From: Pleurodeles waltl
Lineage: Eukaryota; Chordata; Amphibia; Caudata; Salamandridae
Assembly (NCBI RefSeq): GCF_031143425.1
Contig: NC_090451.1
Span: 660,390,575 to 660,454,574 of the forward strand
Length of the DNA: 64,000 nt
Direction: 5' to 3'
In this document: positions 41,820 through 52,900 of the stretch, one piece after another
How the letters are laid out: every line of letters begins with the position of its first letter
How positions within the stretch are numbered: the first letter of the stretch is position 1
Translations under genes and position numbers: made by a program
Notes under the pieces: generated by a model
Told to the model about the DNA's origin: nothing
The model's database searches: none
The model's input: only the letters and a program-made list of their open reading frames with translations

Positions 41820-42180
41820 GAAGAGGCATTTGCAATGAGCTTTCCTCGAGGAGTCAGTCGGTAAAGTATGCATGGTTTAATCCGGAGACATCTCGCAGGA
41901 GCTGGCTGCCATCGACAGAGCGGATCCATGGCCTGGCCCTGCCAGCAGAACAAAGGGATGCAGTATTGATAGGAGCCGGGGAGCCCGCGTTTGCATTGTT
42001 AATTAAAGCACCTCTCTGATTCCACGCCATTACACCCCGCGCCAATTAAACTAAACCGCCAAGATGCTAATGAACAGCTCGAACCCGGTGTTTGACCAAG
42101 GCTTCTAAGCTCGTCTGAGCACCCGACACCAGCAGCGGCACAAGAAAGAGCTATTAAGGCTATGTATTCCCCTTTGTTTC
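41820..42180. promoter_or_regulatory. Candidate conserved non-coding enhancer
   Basis: This ~360 bp stretch differs from everything around it: balanced base composition, no internal repeats, no open frame of substance and a dense set of developmental transcription-factor motifs. TTTGCATTGTTAATTAA (41990-42006) reads as a POU half-site joined to a SOX site and a homeodomain TTAATT. GAACAAAGGG (41948-41957) and CCTTTGTTTC (~42171) are SOX/TCF-type. CAATTAAAC (42043), GCTAATGAAC (42066), CCATTACACC (42027) and ATTGATAGGA (41976, GATA) follow. Such composition is typical of vertebrate conserved enhancers near developmental regulators. The nearest gene is not in the window. Inference from motif content only. 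Confidence 0.45.
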
Positions 42181-43079
42181 TAGCTTCCCAAGTGATAGCC
42201 GTCGTGGAAGATCTGCTGAGCAGTGTCTTGTGAAGCTGTGTATATGGATTTTACTTAAGCCCCTTTGACGGTTCAAGGTGGTGAAGGGGAAGTGAGAACA
42301 TTTTGTAGTGGGAGAGATGTAAATGTCCCTTGGGAACTGGAGTCTGTTGTCAATGCGAAGTTGGCAGAATTCAGGGTCTTTGAAACCGGAGCTGGTCTTT
42401 GCTTAGAGAGTGCCCTAGCCAAAACCAAATTTGTTGCCCCTCCCATTCGTCCTCTTTAATTGTCGATGTATTGCGAATTTAGCAGGAGTCGGAGGAATAC
42501 GATGGGGGCAAGATTAGGGAGCAGTACACTTTTCTTTGAACCTAAGTCGTACGTATACCGCTGTAGGGCGTTCCAGCACAACTCTGGAGGTTGGTGGCCT
42601 TAGCATGGGCCCAGTTTCCAAACACGAAAGGCCTGCCCTATCTGAAACTGTAGGGGTTGTGATAGTAACTACAAGTCCTCCTCAATACAAGGTCACAGAG
42701 CAACTGGGGCCACTTAAAACAGCTGATAGTTCCATGGAGTGGGTGAAAGTGATCCACCCACAGAAGGTGGGAAAGTGACAGGGTTGTTCACTCTGAGCAG
42801 GGTAGAGATCGTGGGTCTTGCTACCTCTACATAGGCTCATAACCAGCATGCATCTCTGATGTAAGACACCATCCCAGAAGAGAAGTCTGCTGCAAAGTTT
42901 TCCTAAAATTTCATCAAGGAAACATTGACTGATCTGCAAATGTGAGTGGCAACATTTCAATCTGTGGCGCCTCTATTAGTGGCCACCATATGTAACTGAT
43001 AGTGTTTAAACAGAAGCTGCTGAGGGCTCACACAGAGGATCAATGCTCCTTCTTCCACAAAACAACTGGGCCGTATCAC
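42181..43079. other. Unassigned non-coding sequence
   Basis: Ordinary composition, no recognised element. The frames at 42265-42459 and 42536-42778 have no domain and look like chance. Confidence 0.45.
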
Positions 43080-43690
43080 ACATACGTGCATTTTCATTGT
43101 TTGCGTCGGACAAACCTTTTTAAAGGTGCACCCGGCTCAAAGAAAAAAAAAAGCGCCATATTAGTATAAATACGCTACCCCCAGGCCAGCTGCTTTAAAG
43201 CAGCTCTGTGTTTCACTTTGAAAGCAGCAACCTCCCTTTGCTTTTAAGGGGGATTAGAGATCCCCTTGCAGGTGAGTGCAGTGAGTGACTGCACCCACCT
43301 GCAAGGGTATGTCCGGAAGGTCCATGGGACCCCCTTTGCCCCCCCCCCCCCCCTCCGGAGGCTGCCTTTAGGAGGCGCACTGACAGTGCGCCAAAAAAGG
43401 AGGTGCACTGTCTCCCGGCAGCTTCTTTGCATCTGCGCCCGCTTCTGTAATACGGCATGGAACCAAAGGGATTCCCCGATTTGCATGGGGCCACCCCCTC
43501 ATGCATATGTGGGAACAGCCTGAGGTGATAGCGCACATATAGCACCAGCACTATCTGTATTAAAGAAAGGGCTGCATAAGTGTCTGCGTCCCCTTCTGTA
43601 ATCCCAAAGTGCCATCAGTGGCACGCAAAGCAGGAGCACATGCCCGTTGCGCCCCTGGGCACTTATATAATACAGTCCGTGGAGTTCTCT
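43080..43690. repeat. Palindrome-rich repeat
   Basis: Successive inverted repeats are GCTGCTTTAAAGCAGC (43190-43205), a ~20-bp-arm hairpin CCCTTGCAGGTG...CACCTGCAAGGG (43263-43306), CCTCCGGAGG (43352-43361) and GGCGCACTGACAGTGCGCC (43374-43392), with a C15 run at 43339-43353. Base composition is GC-richer than the flanks. The design recalls the hairpin chain at 2301-2718 but shares no obvious sequence. Family unknown. Confidence 0.7.
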
Positions 43691-44640
43691 GGATGTGCCT
43701 TCTAAGTGACAGTGTGTGTGATGACAAATGAAGGGTGTAAATAATTTGCATTGCAAGCCCACCTCAGAAGTTCATGGGATTTGAAGTTCCTTAGGAAAGA
43801 CCATATAGCGTAGAGGATCAACATTGCCAAGGTGACAGAATCTTGTTGAATTTTCAATAAAAGTAGTGTGGCAAGGTCCTCGAGGGATGAGCTTTTCAAG
43901 CTATAAATGTTTTGTGGTAAGGCACTAACACAATGTATTTAGGCTACTTCAGGTCACTGACTTGTAGTTGAGTTCAGCCTTGGTGTTTTGGGAGTAAAAC
44001 AATAGAACAATTAAGTCAAATTTCCACTTGGTAGACAGTCAGTAGCAAAAAGAGTCAAACAAGCAAAAGTATGAAATATAAATGGGAAACTTAAGTTCAA
44101 ATGAGATCTTCCTTAGTAAGCACAATACTGTACTGGCAGATATGAAAACTTGTATTAAAGAAGTATTATTAAAAAGGCAACTTGTGCTTGGTAGAAACTG
44201 ATGCTTTTTGGTGACAGTATGTCCCTTGTAACTTTGACAAGTGTGAAAACAGAACATATAACCATATATGGGTCTTGTAAAGTATCAGAAAACATTTCTA
44301 ATTAAGAACAAACAATGAATTAGTCACTGTATTCTATACAATGTGAAGTCAAACCTGTTTTGACCCAAAGTGATAAGCAGGGTCATCATCAGGACAGGCA
44401 CTGGTTGAGGCCTAAGCAGGGGACCGGGGGCAGAGTAAAGTCGTCAAGCATTTGCAATGCAATGGGTCTCACGTTTGCTCGAGTTGGAGCTATTTGCGTT
44501 TTAAACTCCTAACCAGACTTTTCTTGCCACAGAAACTGAAAAGTAAAACAGTTTCACATAAGCAAGCCCACGGCCACCATGAAGTGTAAAGGAGACACAC
44601 AAAAGGAAACAGAAGTTCGCTTGCAGTGAAACGTATCAGC
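43691..44640. other. Unassigned non-coding sequence
   Basis: AT-rich, no recognised feature. Confidence 0.45.
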
Positions 44641-44748
44641 AAAAGTGCAATTATCCATGTAACCGTCAAAAGTGCAATTATCCATGTAACAGTCAAAAGT
44701 GCAATTATCCATGTAACAGTCAAAAGTGCAATTATCCATGTAACAGGG
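44641..44748. repeat. 27-bp minisatellite, four copies
   Basis: AAAAGTGCAATTATCCATGT followed by AACAGTC repeats four times head to tail; the first copy has one substitution and the last a changed end. Near-identity points to recent expansion. Because 27 is divisible by three, all frames stay open through it. Confidence 0.97.
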
Positions 44749-45899
44749 TCGGTGTCTTGCAAAGCACTTGACTACTGCTCAGTGAGATCACACTGGCTCC
44801 AAAATAAAGAGAAAAGGTAGTCCTGAACCATACTGAAAACATGGAGCCTTGTATGTTTTCAGTAGTTGGCCTGTGCGCTCGAGGAGGGCTAAACACCGGA
44901 AAAGGCATTATGTATGCATGCCTTTCACTAATGAAATGAAGTAAATTTTAAAAGGCAAGCCCTCGAACCAACCAAACTGATGGGTGTTGTTAAAAGCCCA
45001 TAGAGAGATTACACCAGGGACAGAGCGCTTTGCGCTGAGCCCTAAAAAATGGAATTGAATATCCAGCAGTGATGTAAGTAGGTGAAGTAATGAATGGCTA
45101 ACTTTTAAGAGGCTCAGCAAAGGGTGCCCAAGTTATACAGAAAAATGGGGTGACATAAGGAACACTACGTTAAGCAAGGCAGGTGACCACGTGATTGGAT
45201 GTGAATGAAGGAAAATGGTACTTACACTTCTGTTGAAGGCTTGATGCGATATTACATTAAAAACATGGTTAAAGCACTAGAAACCCGTGGAGAGCTTGCA
45301 CTGCATGTAAAGATAATACATGAGGTTTCAGGATTTGATGTATTGGGATAACACATGAAAAAGTGTTGGATGGCCAGGGCGGGACGGTCAGGGACCACAC
45401 TGATTTGCTTTGGAACGTTTAAGCGAGAGGCCCAAGTACTAAGAGTTAGGGTAAAGGAGATGGCAATGCAGGGCAACCGTTTTTTGTGAGATGTCACTGG
45501 ACTGGCGCAGAGATGCAGCTGAAAGGTAAAATCGGGGTGATGAGGTGCTTCCGAAGAAAGAAAAGACAATGAGAAAGAATAAAGTAGAATAATGTAAAAC
45601 GGACTCAACGACTGCATAAACAAATGTTATGCCAAAAATGAAAGCATAATGTATAAAATATGTATCATAAATAAATGCGAACCAAAACAACTACAGTGAA
45701 GTATTACACCATCTGTAATGGAATGAAGGGTCGAATTGATATAGGGGGTTAGAGATGGATTCTGAATGTCAATAGTCTGAGGCAAGGCCAGAAGTGGCAA
45801 CATGAAATAATTTAAGGAGAACAATCGAAGAAAGGAAAAATGTGCTGAACACAGTGGAGAGCTGGAATGCTTTCCTATGCCTGGTGGTCTTTTAAAAAA
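44749..45899. other. Unassigned; possible dispersed repeat
   Basis: The - strand frame at 45252-45623 (123 codons) has no known motif. A possible inverted pair, GAAAACATGGAGCC/TATGTTTTCAG, lies at ~44834-44862. I see no gene. Confidence 0.4.
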
Positions 45900-45959
45900 T
45901 ATATTTTTTTATTAAGAATATACGAGCAGGTACGATATTAAAGCTTCGAAATTACAAAT

Positions 45960-48900
45960 CTTGATTACGAAATATGCAAAAAAAATTAATACAGTGCAGA
46001 ATTTTGATGCGCTTCTTTTACATAGTAATAATAATCTGAAAATTCATGAAGATGTGCTAATTCAATATATATTGGCCTGGATTCAGTTATGGATCAAGCG
46101 GAGGATAAAGAAGTCTTTACCCAAGCAGAAAGATACTTCCGTGTGGCCCCAATCCTTTGTGCATCCAGAAATTCTTTAGATTGGACTGCTCTAATTTTCT
46201 TTTCCCCAGCGATCATATGATGGAGATAGAGGGGTCTTCCATTGTTTTAAGATCAGGGATTTCGCAATCAGTGTCGCAATAAAGAAGTATTGCTTTGCGC
46301 AGCTGGGCAGCCTGGGATGATTAGATATGCCAAAAGTGCTCCCAGCGGTTCCGGTGCTAGCGCTGCCTGAAGTTTCAAAGTAATTGATTGAAAAAATTGG
46401 GCCCAAAAATTAGTGACAGCAGCGCAAAGATAACAAATGTGCAGCCAATCCCCAACCTCACAATGATATCGGAAGCAGTTGCTTGTAATCAATGGAAGCA
46501 TATTATTAATTTGTGCAGTAGTATAGTAAAGCATCCACTTTCTGAAGAATGACATTCTTTTAAAATTTGCGCCTCTTAAAGCTTTGGAGGAATAATTATT
46601 ATAATGCTTTCACGTCTGGAGGTCAAGCACCAAGTTGTAACAGCTGCTTTTCTGTTTAATGCAGAAAGGAGAACTTTAGCTGCCAATTCTTCTAGAAGAA
46701 TACTGTGCCAGTTACTGATCCCTGCCCGTTTTGGAACCCACATGGCTTGTATAATTCTGAAGGATAGTGATTCAGCTGGATAGTGACCTAGAGAACCTAT
46801 TGATTGGATAAAGTGATGTATCTGGAAATATAAAAAGCTTACGTGTGCTGGAATAGTTGGATTGCTACTTTTGAGCTGTCCCCATGATTTGACACGATCC
46901 CCTACTAGAAAATCCTGAAGTTTTTTCCAACCCCAGACTTTCCCAGATGTTTAGGGCTTTAGTAGTGAGAGGAAGCCCAAATGCAACAGCTTCTTTTAGG
47001 GAAAAAGTTGGATGGCACTCAGTAAATGATAGCTTAGTTGAAGTTGTGCGCCTCTAGACCAGTGAAAGTTTGGGATCTTATATCTGGTACGTTTTGGAAG
47101 CCGTGGCATTTTAAGAAAATGAGGTAGATGAATATGGTTTTCAAGAAGCATCTGCTGCAAGTAGAAGTTAGAGTCAACATGAAATGTAGAAGAAGCACTT
47201 AATCCAGTCGAAGTAGGTTGTCTCATAATACTTTTTAAAATGGGGCAAGGCGAGGTCGCCGTCCTCTATATCAGCTGAGCTGTCTCCAGCCGAGTGCGAG
47301 GTTTCTTCTTTGACCAAATAAATTCACATAATATTACACAGAGAGCCTTGAAAAAGTTATGGGGAACCAGGATCATAACGTTCGAGAATATAAAGAATAG
47401 AGGTAGTATTATAATTTTGGTCCAGGCAATATGGCCAATTATCGTTAACAGTGATTTTGCTGAAGGCCTTTTCAGTATTCTGGGAGTCAGCCGCAAGGTA
47501 CAAAATTGCATCATCTGCAAAACGTTTTAGCTTGGGTACACCGGGCATCAGGGGTTTTATAGAGTTATCCTGCCTCAAAGCCAAAGCCAGTGGCTCGGTA
47601 AAAAGAGCAAAGAGGACCGGGGACAGAGGACACCCCTGTTGGGTCCAAAACTGTATTGGAACCTTGCCGACTACTTGTGAATCAAGTTGCTGGCCTCCGC
47701 CCCTTGTTAACGGTTGGAGAATTGTTTTACTATTTTGATAGGAAATTTGAATTTTCGAAGGACTGCAAAAAGGAGCTCCCATTGGACAAGGTCAAAGGCT
47801 TTTTCCGCATCGAGCATTATTATAACTGCTTTGATTTTATTAATAGAATAATAGTTGATTGCCTGAAGCAGGAAGTTTGTATTAGTGGAGATAAACCTTC
47901 CTGGGAGAAAACCACACTGGTCATGATGAATAAGACCATGGGCTAGGGGTGTAATACAAGCTGCCCAGATTTTCTTAAGAATCTTATAGTTATTATTAAG
48001 AAGACTAGTAGGGCATTAAGAGTCAGGTTTTTTTTTTGCCAGGCTTGTCTTTAAGGAAGCTGACAATTACTGCCTGGGTATATGAGCTAGGTACTTTTTC
48101 TCCATTAAATGTTGCATTAAAGAGCACGGCTAGGGTCGCTACGATCTGCTCAGACATAATTTTGTAGAGTTCTGCCAGAAGACCATCTTCCCCAGCAGCT
48201 TTGCCATATGGAGAGTCCCTAATGGCTTCTGCTACCTCTACTTTAGTGATAGGCTGCAATAGTGCAGATTGGAGCTCTTGATCGAGACTCAGTAAAGAGA
48301 ATGATCTGAGATATTTGTTAATGAGCTCATCGCTGGTGGCTGACTTGGGAGTATAGATATTTGTGTAGTGAGCTAGAAACACCTTTCCTATCTCCTTGGC
48401 CTGATCCACCAAACGCTCCTGAGACTCATCCGAAATGGATTTGATTAAAGAAGCATTTTGATGTTTAATATAGTGCGACAAATATTTACATACATGCTCA
48501 CTCTCTTCATAATATTGCTGAAAGCATGTATTATGATTAACAATCTTGTTCTAAGAAAAAATTCTTCAGTTGGGTTTTAGCACCATGGAGGTGAGTCCAT
48601 GACTTGTGATCACAGAGTGACTGATGCAGGCACATGGCGTGATTAAGTTCCTGCTGAAGACTGTTTACTTTTTCCTTCTCGACTTTTCTGAGAAAGGCAT
48701 TAAAAGCTATGGCTTCCCCTCTAATGTGTGCCTTGCATGACTCCCCTACAGCGTAGATAGAGGCAGTTGCTTCATTTCTGGTTAAAACCTCAGCAACTGA
48801 TACTTACAGTGGCGATCCAGCCTTCATTCATTAATAAAGATTTGTCTAAAGACCACCTGGGTCTTTCTTGATGCTGATCAAAGGAAGATAGTTGAACCAA

Positions 48901-49590
48901 TGGTACGGAGTAATCCAAATAGGGATTGGATATTGTGTCAGAACTATCTCTAGCCCAAGAATGAGATAAAAAAAAATAATAATAATAGATTCTTGATGCA
49001 GAGTTAAGCCTTTTTGAAAAACAGGTATAGCATTGATCTTGTGGATGGTCCAGCCTCCAAGGATCCTGGAGAGCCAGCTCACGGATACATTTTATCGAGA
49101 ATCTGTGTGCTCGCAGCTTGTTTTGTGAACGATTTTTGTGGGAGGCATCTAGATTCATATCTTGAATAATATTAAAATTGCCGCCGACTACCAAAAGGCC
49201 AGGGAGTATGCTCAAAAGGTTGTAGAGGCTTTGCAGAGAGGAAGTTTCATCTTCTATGGGACTACAGAAGCTTGACATATGCATTTGTTGCCTTCCTACC
49301 TTGATGCTAACTACTATCCATCTTGCTTGAGAATCACAATGGACCTCAAGGACTTCTCCTTGGAACTCCAGAGTAAAGAGAACTGCCACCCCCAGGACAA
49401 CCCCATTAGCAGAGGCAAAAAAAGAATGACAAATGAAGTTCGGGATACTAGGACAGCTAGCCTTTTGCTTAAAAGGAGTTTCCTGCAATAGAATCACCTG
49501 GGCCTGGAGGATATTAAACAATGAAGTATTGCTCGAAATGTATGTGAATTATTCAGCCCATTCGCTTTGAATAAGGACATTTTGAAAAAG
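45960..49590 (-). pseudogene. L1 ORF2p: endonuclease, RT, C-terminal region; broken
   Basis: The start region near 49580 has GLNNSHTFRAIL. After a shift, the 49521-48790 frame gives the APE-type endonuclease: ILLQETPF (catalytic Glu retained), VGGNFNIIQDMN (the Asp of GDFN is Asn) and a degraded C-terminal SDH region. RT begins in 48481-48023 with the L1 block YGKAAGEDGLLAELYK and AVIVSFLKDKPGK. It continues at 47782-47357 with WTQQGCPLSPVLFALFTEPL and RFADDAILYL (the catalytic Asp pair retained, nt 47521-47510). Fragments at 47226-46996 (NFHWSRGAQLQL) and 46555-46191 (a C/H cluster CFRYHCEVGDWLHICYLC, then FWAQFFQSI) represent the C-terminal region. Frameshifts and stops between each block make it non-functional. 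Confidence 0.78.
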
Positions 49591-50142
49591 CCAGGGGAGA
49601 ACGTACCGGGTTGGCTATCACTCATTTGGTGAGAAGATGAAAGTTATTAAGAACCTGTTGGCACTGGACCTGGTGTTGCCACCTATTAGAGAGATTACAA
49701 GGTGTGTTCTTGATAATTTTTATCCTCAAAATACCATTTTTCCTCAGCACAATCATTCTAGACCATGAGTTACTGGTTTCCTTGCGTTTGTGACCTGCTG
49801 TTTTCACCCACTCCAGTGCAAGCACCCAGCTGCCAAGTGTGCCCACCCCCCCATCCATTAAAACAAGGCCTACCTGTCATTGCCTTACCCAGTGTCCCCA
49901 AAACCCCCCAGTGAGACCCACGCCCCCCCGAACCCCTGGTAGGAGTGCACTAACATGGCACCTATTGGGTCTGTGTCCGGAAAAGGTAACAAGTGTGGGC
50001 AGATGATAATGCATAAGAAATACCTGTTGCAACAAGAAAACAACAACAGATTTTGGCCATTAGGACCACATCACGAGCCCCTTCTAGCAAGCAGACCTAG
50101 TGACATCTTGCCTTGCTCTTAAAGTTTCCCCTAACACCAATA

Positions 50143-50934
50143 TTACTTCTTGAGGGAGATAAGGAAGTCTTTTGCCTGTTGGACACTTTGAAAAATATGA
50201 GCCTGGCCCTTATGAAAAACCTTCAGTTTTGCAAGTTGTAGTATGCCAGCAGGGGCCTCCAGTTTCTCAAAATCATCAATAGGGCTAACAAATTCATGGC
50301 ATACACGTGCTGTAGTTATGGACATGCCAGAGAAGACCTGGAAGGAGAAGTCATTCTCTACTTTGAACGTTCGCATTTTAATAGCTTGAGATAGAATCTG
50401 TTTCTTTATCCTGAAATCACAGAAATTGACCAAAATAGTACGTGGATATCTGGAGTTCTGGGACCGTACTGACTGAACCCAACGGGCCCGCATGATGGTA
50501 AGATCTGGAAGGACTGTGGTCTTGACAGGAAGAATAAACTTATGAATTAGGTCTTTTATCACTTTCGCAACTGAAGATGCAGCTTCAAGTTCTTCAGGGA
50601 TTCCGACGAATCTCAAATTAGAACGCCTAGATTGATTTTCAGTGTCATCAAGTTTAAATTGGACTTCCTCAAGCTCAGCCTGGGTTTGACTTGCCACCGT
50701 TGCATGTCCACGATGGCTGTCTTCAAGGTCAGAGGTCCTCTGCTCCACTTGGGAGATCAGAGTCGTCAAGTGTGATATATTAGAATTAAGTTGCGCTAGG
50801 TGATCATTGTTTTTTTTATGGGCCTCCCCAAGAGCTACTTTTAAGTCTCGCAACTCCCTTAAGATCTGGTTCAGCATGGTCTCAACTGTCAAGCTAGGCA
50901 GAGTGGCAGATATTGCCAAGCGTAAGGGATTCAA
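50143..50934 (-). CDS. L1 ORF1p-like protein
   Basis: An open frame of 263 codons ends in SLKK. It begins with a Leu-rich segment and a coiled coil (about 15-110: LNQILRELRDLKVALGEA, SNISHLTTLISQVEQRTSDL, ELEEVQFKLDDTENQSRRS). The RRM-like domain starts at NLRFVGIPEE (~105-115) and continues through VIKDLI and the MRARWVQSVRSQ and YPRTILVNFCDFRIKKQILS blocks. The C-terminal domain includes VENDFSFQVFSGMSITTARV and AKLKVFHKGQAHIF. This trimeric RNA-binding protein coats L1 RNA. A Pro/Ser/Lys-rich piece at 51208-51582 (-), in another frame, may be the original N-terminus. This is the longest intact frame of this element. Confidence 0.8.
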   Translation of the reverse strand: MNPLRLAISATLPSLTVETMLNQILRELRDLKVALGEAHKKNNDHLAQLNSNISHLTTLISQVEQRTSDLEDSHRGHATVASQTQAELEEVQFKLDDTENQSRRSNLRFVGIPEELEAASSVAKVIKDLIHKFILPVKTTVLPDLTIMRARWVQSVRSQNSRYPRTILVNFCDFRIKKQILSQAIKMRTFKVENDFSFQVFSGMSITTARVCHEFVSPIDDFEKLEAPAGILQLAKLKVFHKGQAHIFQSVQQAKDFLISLKK

Positions 50935-52299
50935 AATCAGAGCAGAACTGCCTTCCTCGTTGTGGTTCTCATCCCCCCTATGAAATAAGTCAGATGCCGG
51001 GGGGAAAGCTTGTGAGAGACTGGCGCGATTGAAGTCATTATGCTGTTGGTGATGTGATTACTTAGCCACAGAGGAATTCTTCTCTTTTTCGCCCCCCCCC
51101 CCCTCCTTGTTAATGGATACCGAAAAGATGGGGGAGAAGGGCTTTCCTATAAGCTAAGCATCAACAAGAGACAGAGCAGGAGGAACAGAGGTCTCCATAT
51201 TTTTAAGTTAAATTTTCATCCCATTGTCAAGAGAAGGACAGGGAGATTCCCTCCCCCCACTCATTAGAGCTGAATAGAGTAATGATAGGCCTGACTTAGC
51301 GGTAGCAGGCCGTACCTGTATCTTGTAGAATAGTGGAGGAATCCATGTTGGGGGGGTGGAGGGGGGGGCTGGCATATGCGTCATAAAAACGTTTGGCTTA
51401 TCCTGATGACTTTCCATAAGCTCTGCTTGATCTTTTTTAGAGCCCTGCTTTTGCTTTGCTGATAGTAAAGGACTTCTCATTTTGCTGCCTGCACAGGTTT
51501 TAGATGAGGCCTCCCAGGCAACACGTTTCATATTGCCCTGAGTGGGTATTGAAGGGGGAGACTGAGGGAAGCTGGGGTACAACAGGCCGCATCTGTGCTA
51601 CACAGACCACTTCTGCTGCCGCCCAGGGTTCTTACTCCCCGGGAACTGCCTAGAGCAGGACCAGAGGCTGCTACCCCCATATGGTCCTTGATCCTTAGCC
51701 CTTGGAGGAAGGAGATAGCGCAGCAGGTTGAGAAGTTCACAAGCTTCTGATCATGGTCTCGCTGGTTACACACTGGCTTGCTGTTTCAATGCCACTATGC
51801 CAGAATCATGAGGTGGAATCTATCACTGGAAGGAGGAGGGGGGAAGAGAACGTGACTGAGCATTAGAAATGCCCTTTGAAAGTTTTCTCGTTGTTTTACT
51901 AAAGATAATATATAGCATTTTTACACGCTCTATGACACCCTTTGGGCAGTATAAGCCTTAATGACAATATGCCAGAGTTATACGTTGCGATCTAAGGCTC
52001 ACTGTGCCTCTCTAGAAATTGTCTTTGCCCCCTTAGCCCTTGGAGACAAACGTTTGTGCAGTATATTTAAAAAGATGCTTCTAAAGAAGTTCGAATTTTA
52101 AGGACTGATATGCCAGAGATGTAGGTTGCAAATCAAAATTAGCTGCGCCCCTCTCAAGATAATTATTCCTCTTCCCCCTCACATGTGGTAAGGTGACAAC
52201 CTCTTTTGCCTTAGTCTCCGTGGGGGCACCCTCCACCTGACCGCTACCTGCTGTTTGAAGCCGGCTTGCCGCTAGGCTGCTCAGACACAATGGAGCCGT

Positions 52300-52800
52300 C
52301 GCATTATGAGCAAGAAAAAGAGCGGAATCCGTTCCTCCTGGCACACAATGGCGTGTTCAGCCGCTCCCCCGTATTATTCTTAATCAACCACAGTCGCCAC
52401 TGCGCCTGCTGCTGCACCCATCATGCTATGCGCCGCAATGTCTTACTTTGCTTTGTATTGCTCTGACTCTCTTAATCAACCAATTCCACCTTCACTTCCA
52501 CCCCTGCTGCCGCCGTGCTGTGATGCCTTGCTTCGCATCGCACTGCTCTGGCTCTCTTAGTCGACGGCCTCCACCCATTACCGCACTGGTTGCTTTGCTT
52601 TGCTTCGCACTGTTCTGGCTCCCTTAGACGACCGCCTCCACCATCGCCTCCTCACCTATTGCTGCCGTTACTGCTGCCATCGAGCTACGTACTGTGATGT
52701 CTTACTCGGCTTGCACTGTTTGCATTATTCTGGTTCTCTTAGCCGACCACTTGGCCATCGCCTCCTCACTCATTACCTGGCAGACGCCTTCTGGACCTGG
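52300..52800. repeat. Irregular repeats at the presumed 5' end of the antisense L1
   Basis: CTCTGGCTCTCTTAGTCGAC-like phrases occur at about 52460, 52547, 52611 and 52729, each preceded by a TTGCTTCGCACTG-like phrase and followed by GCCTCC and CACTCATTAC-like sequence. Spacing is 64-118 bp. Copies are diverged. Confidence 0.5.
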
Positions 52801-52900
52801 CAGTGCAGAGCTTCAGCTCACTGAACCGTCCTCTTGCCTCCAACCCGAACACAGACTCAGTCACAGAGCATGATGGGAGCTCCATGTGACCCCCGACTGG

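Larger units (their letters stand above)
45900..52900 (-). mobile_element. L1-type LINE, antisense, degenerate
   Basis: Read on the - strand: ORF1 at 50934-50143 (with N-terminal remnants to ~51582), then ORF2 with endonuclease (from ~49590), RT (~48480-47360) and C-terminal Cys/His region (~46500), and a 3' end marked by AATAAA at 45913-45908 with a short A run. The two-ORF layout and RT sequence place it in the L1 clade. The 5' limit (~52900) is a guess based on the GC-rich, partly repetitive stretch at 52300-52890. Coding length from ORF1 to 3' end is ~5 kb. Confidence 0.75.

Noticed and set aside
41854..42045. 63-codon - strand frame inside the candidate enhancer
   Set aside because: Short, no homology-like motifs. 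The density of transcription-factor sites explains the region better than coding does.
45252..45623. 123-codon - strand frame with hydrophobic N-terminus, possible membrane protein
   Set aside because: No ortholog-like motif, no supporting neighbours or splice signals. Composition is consistent with chance in AT-rich DNA.
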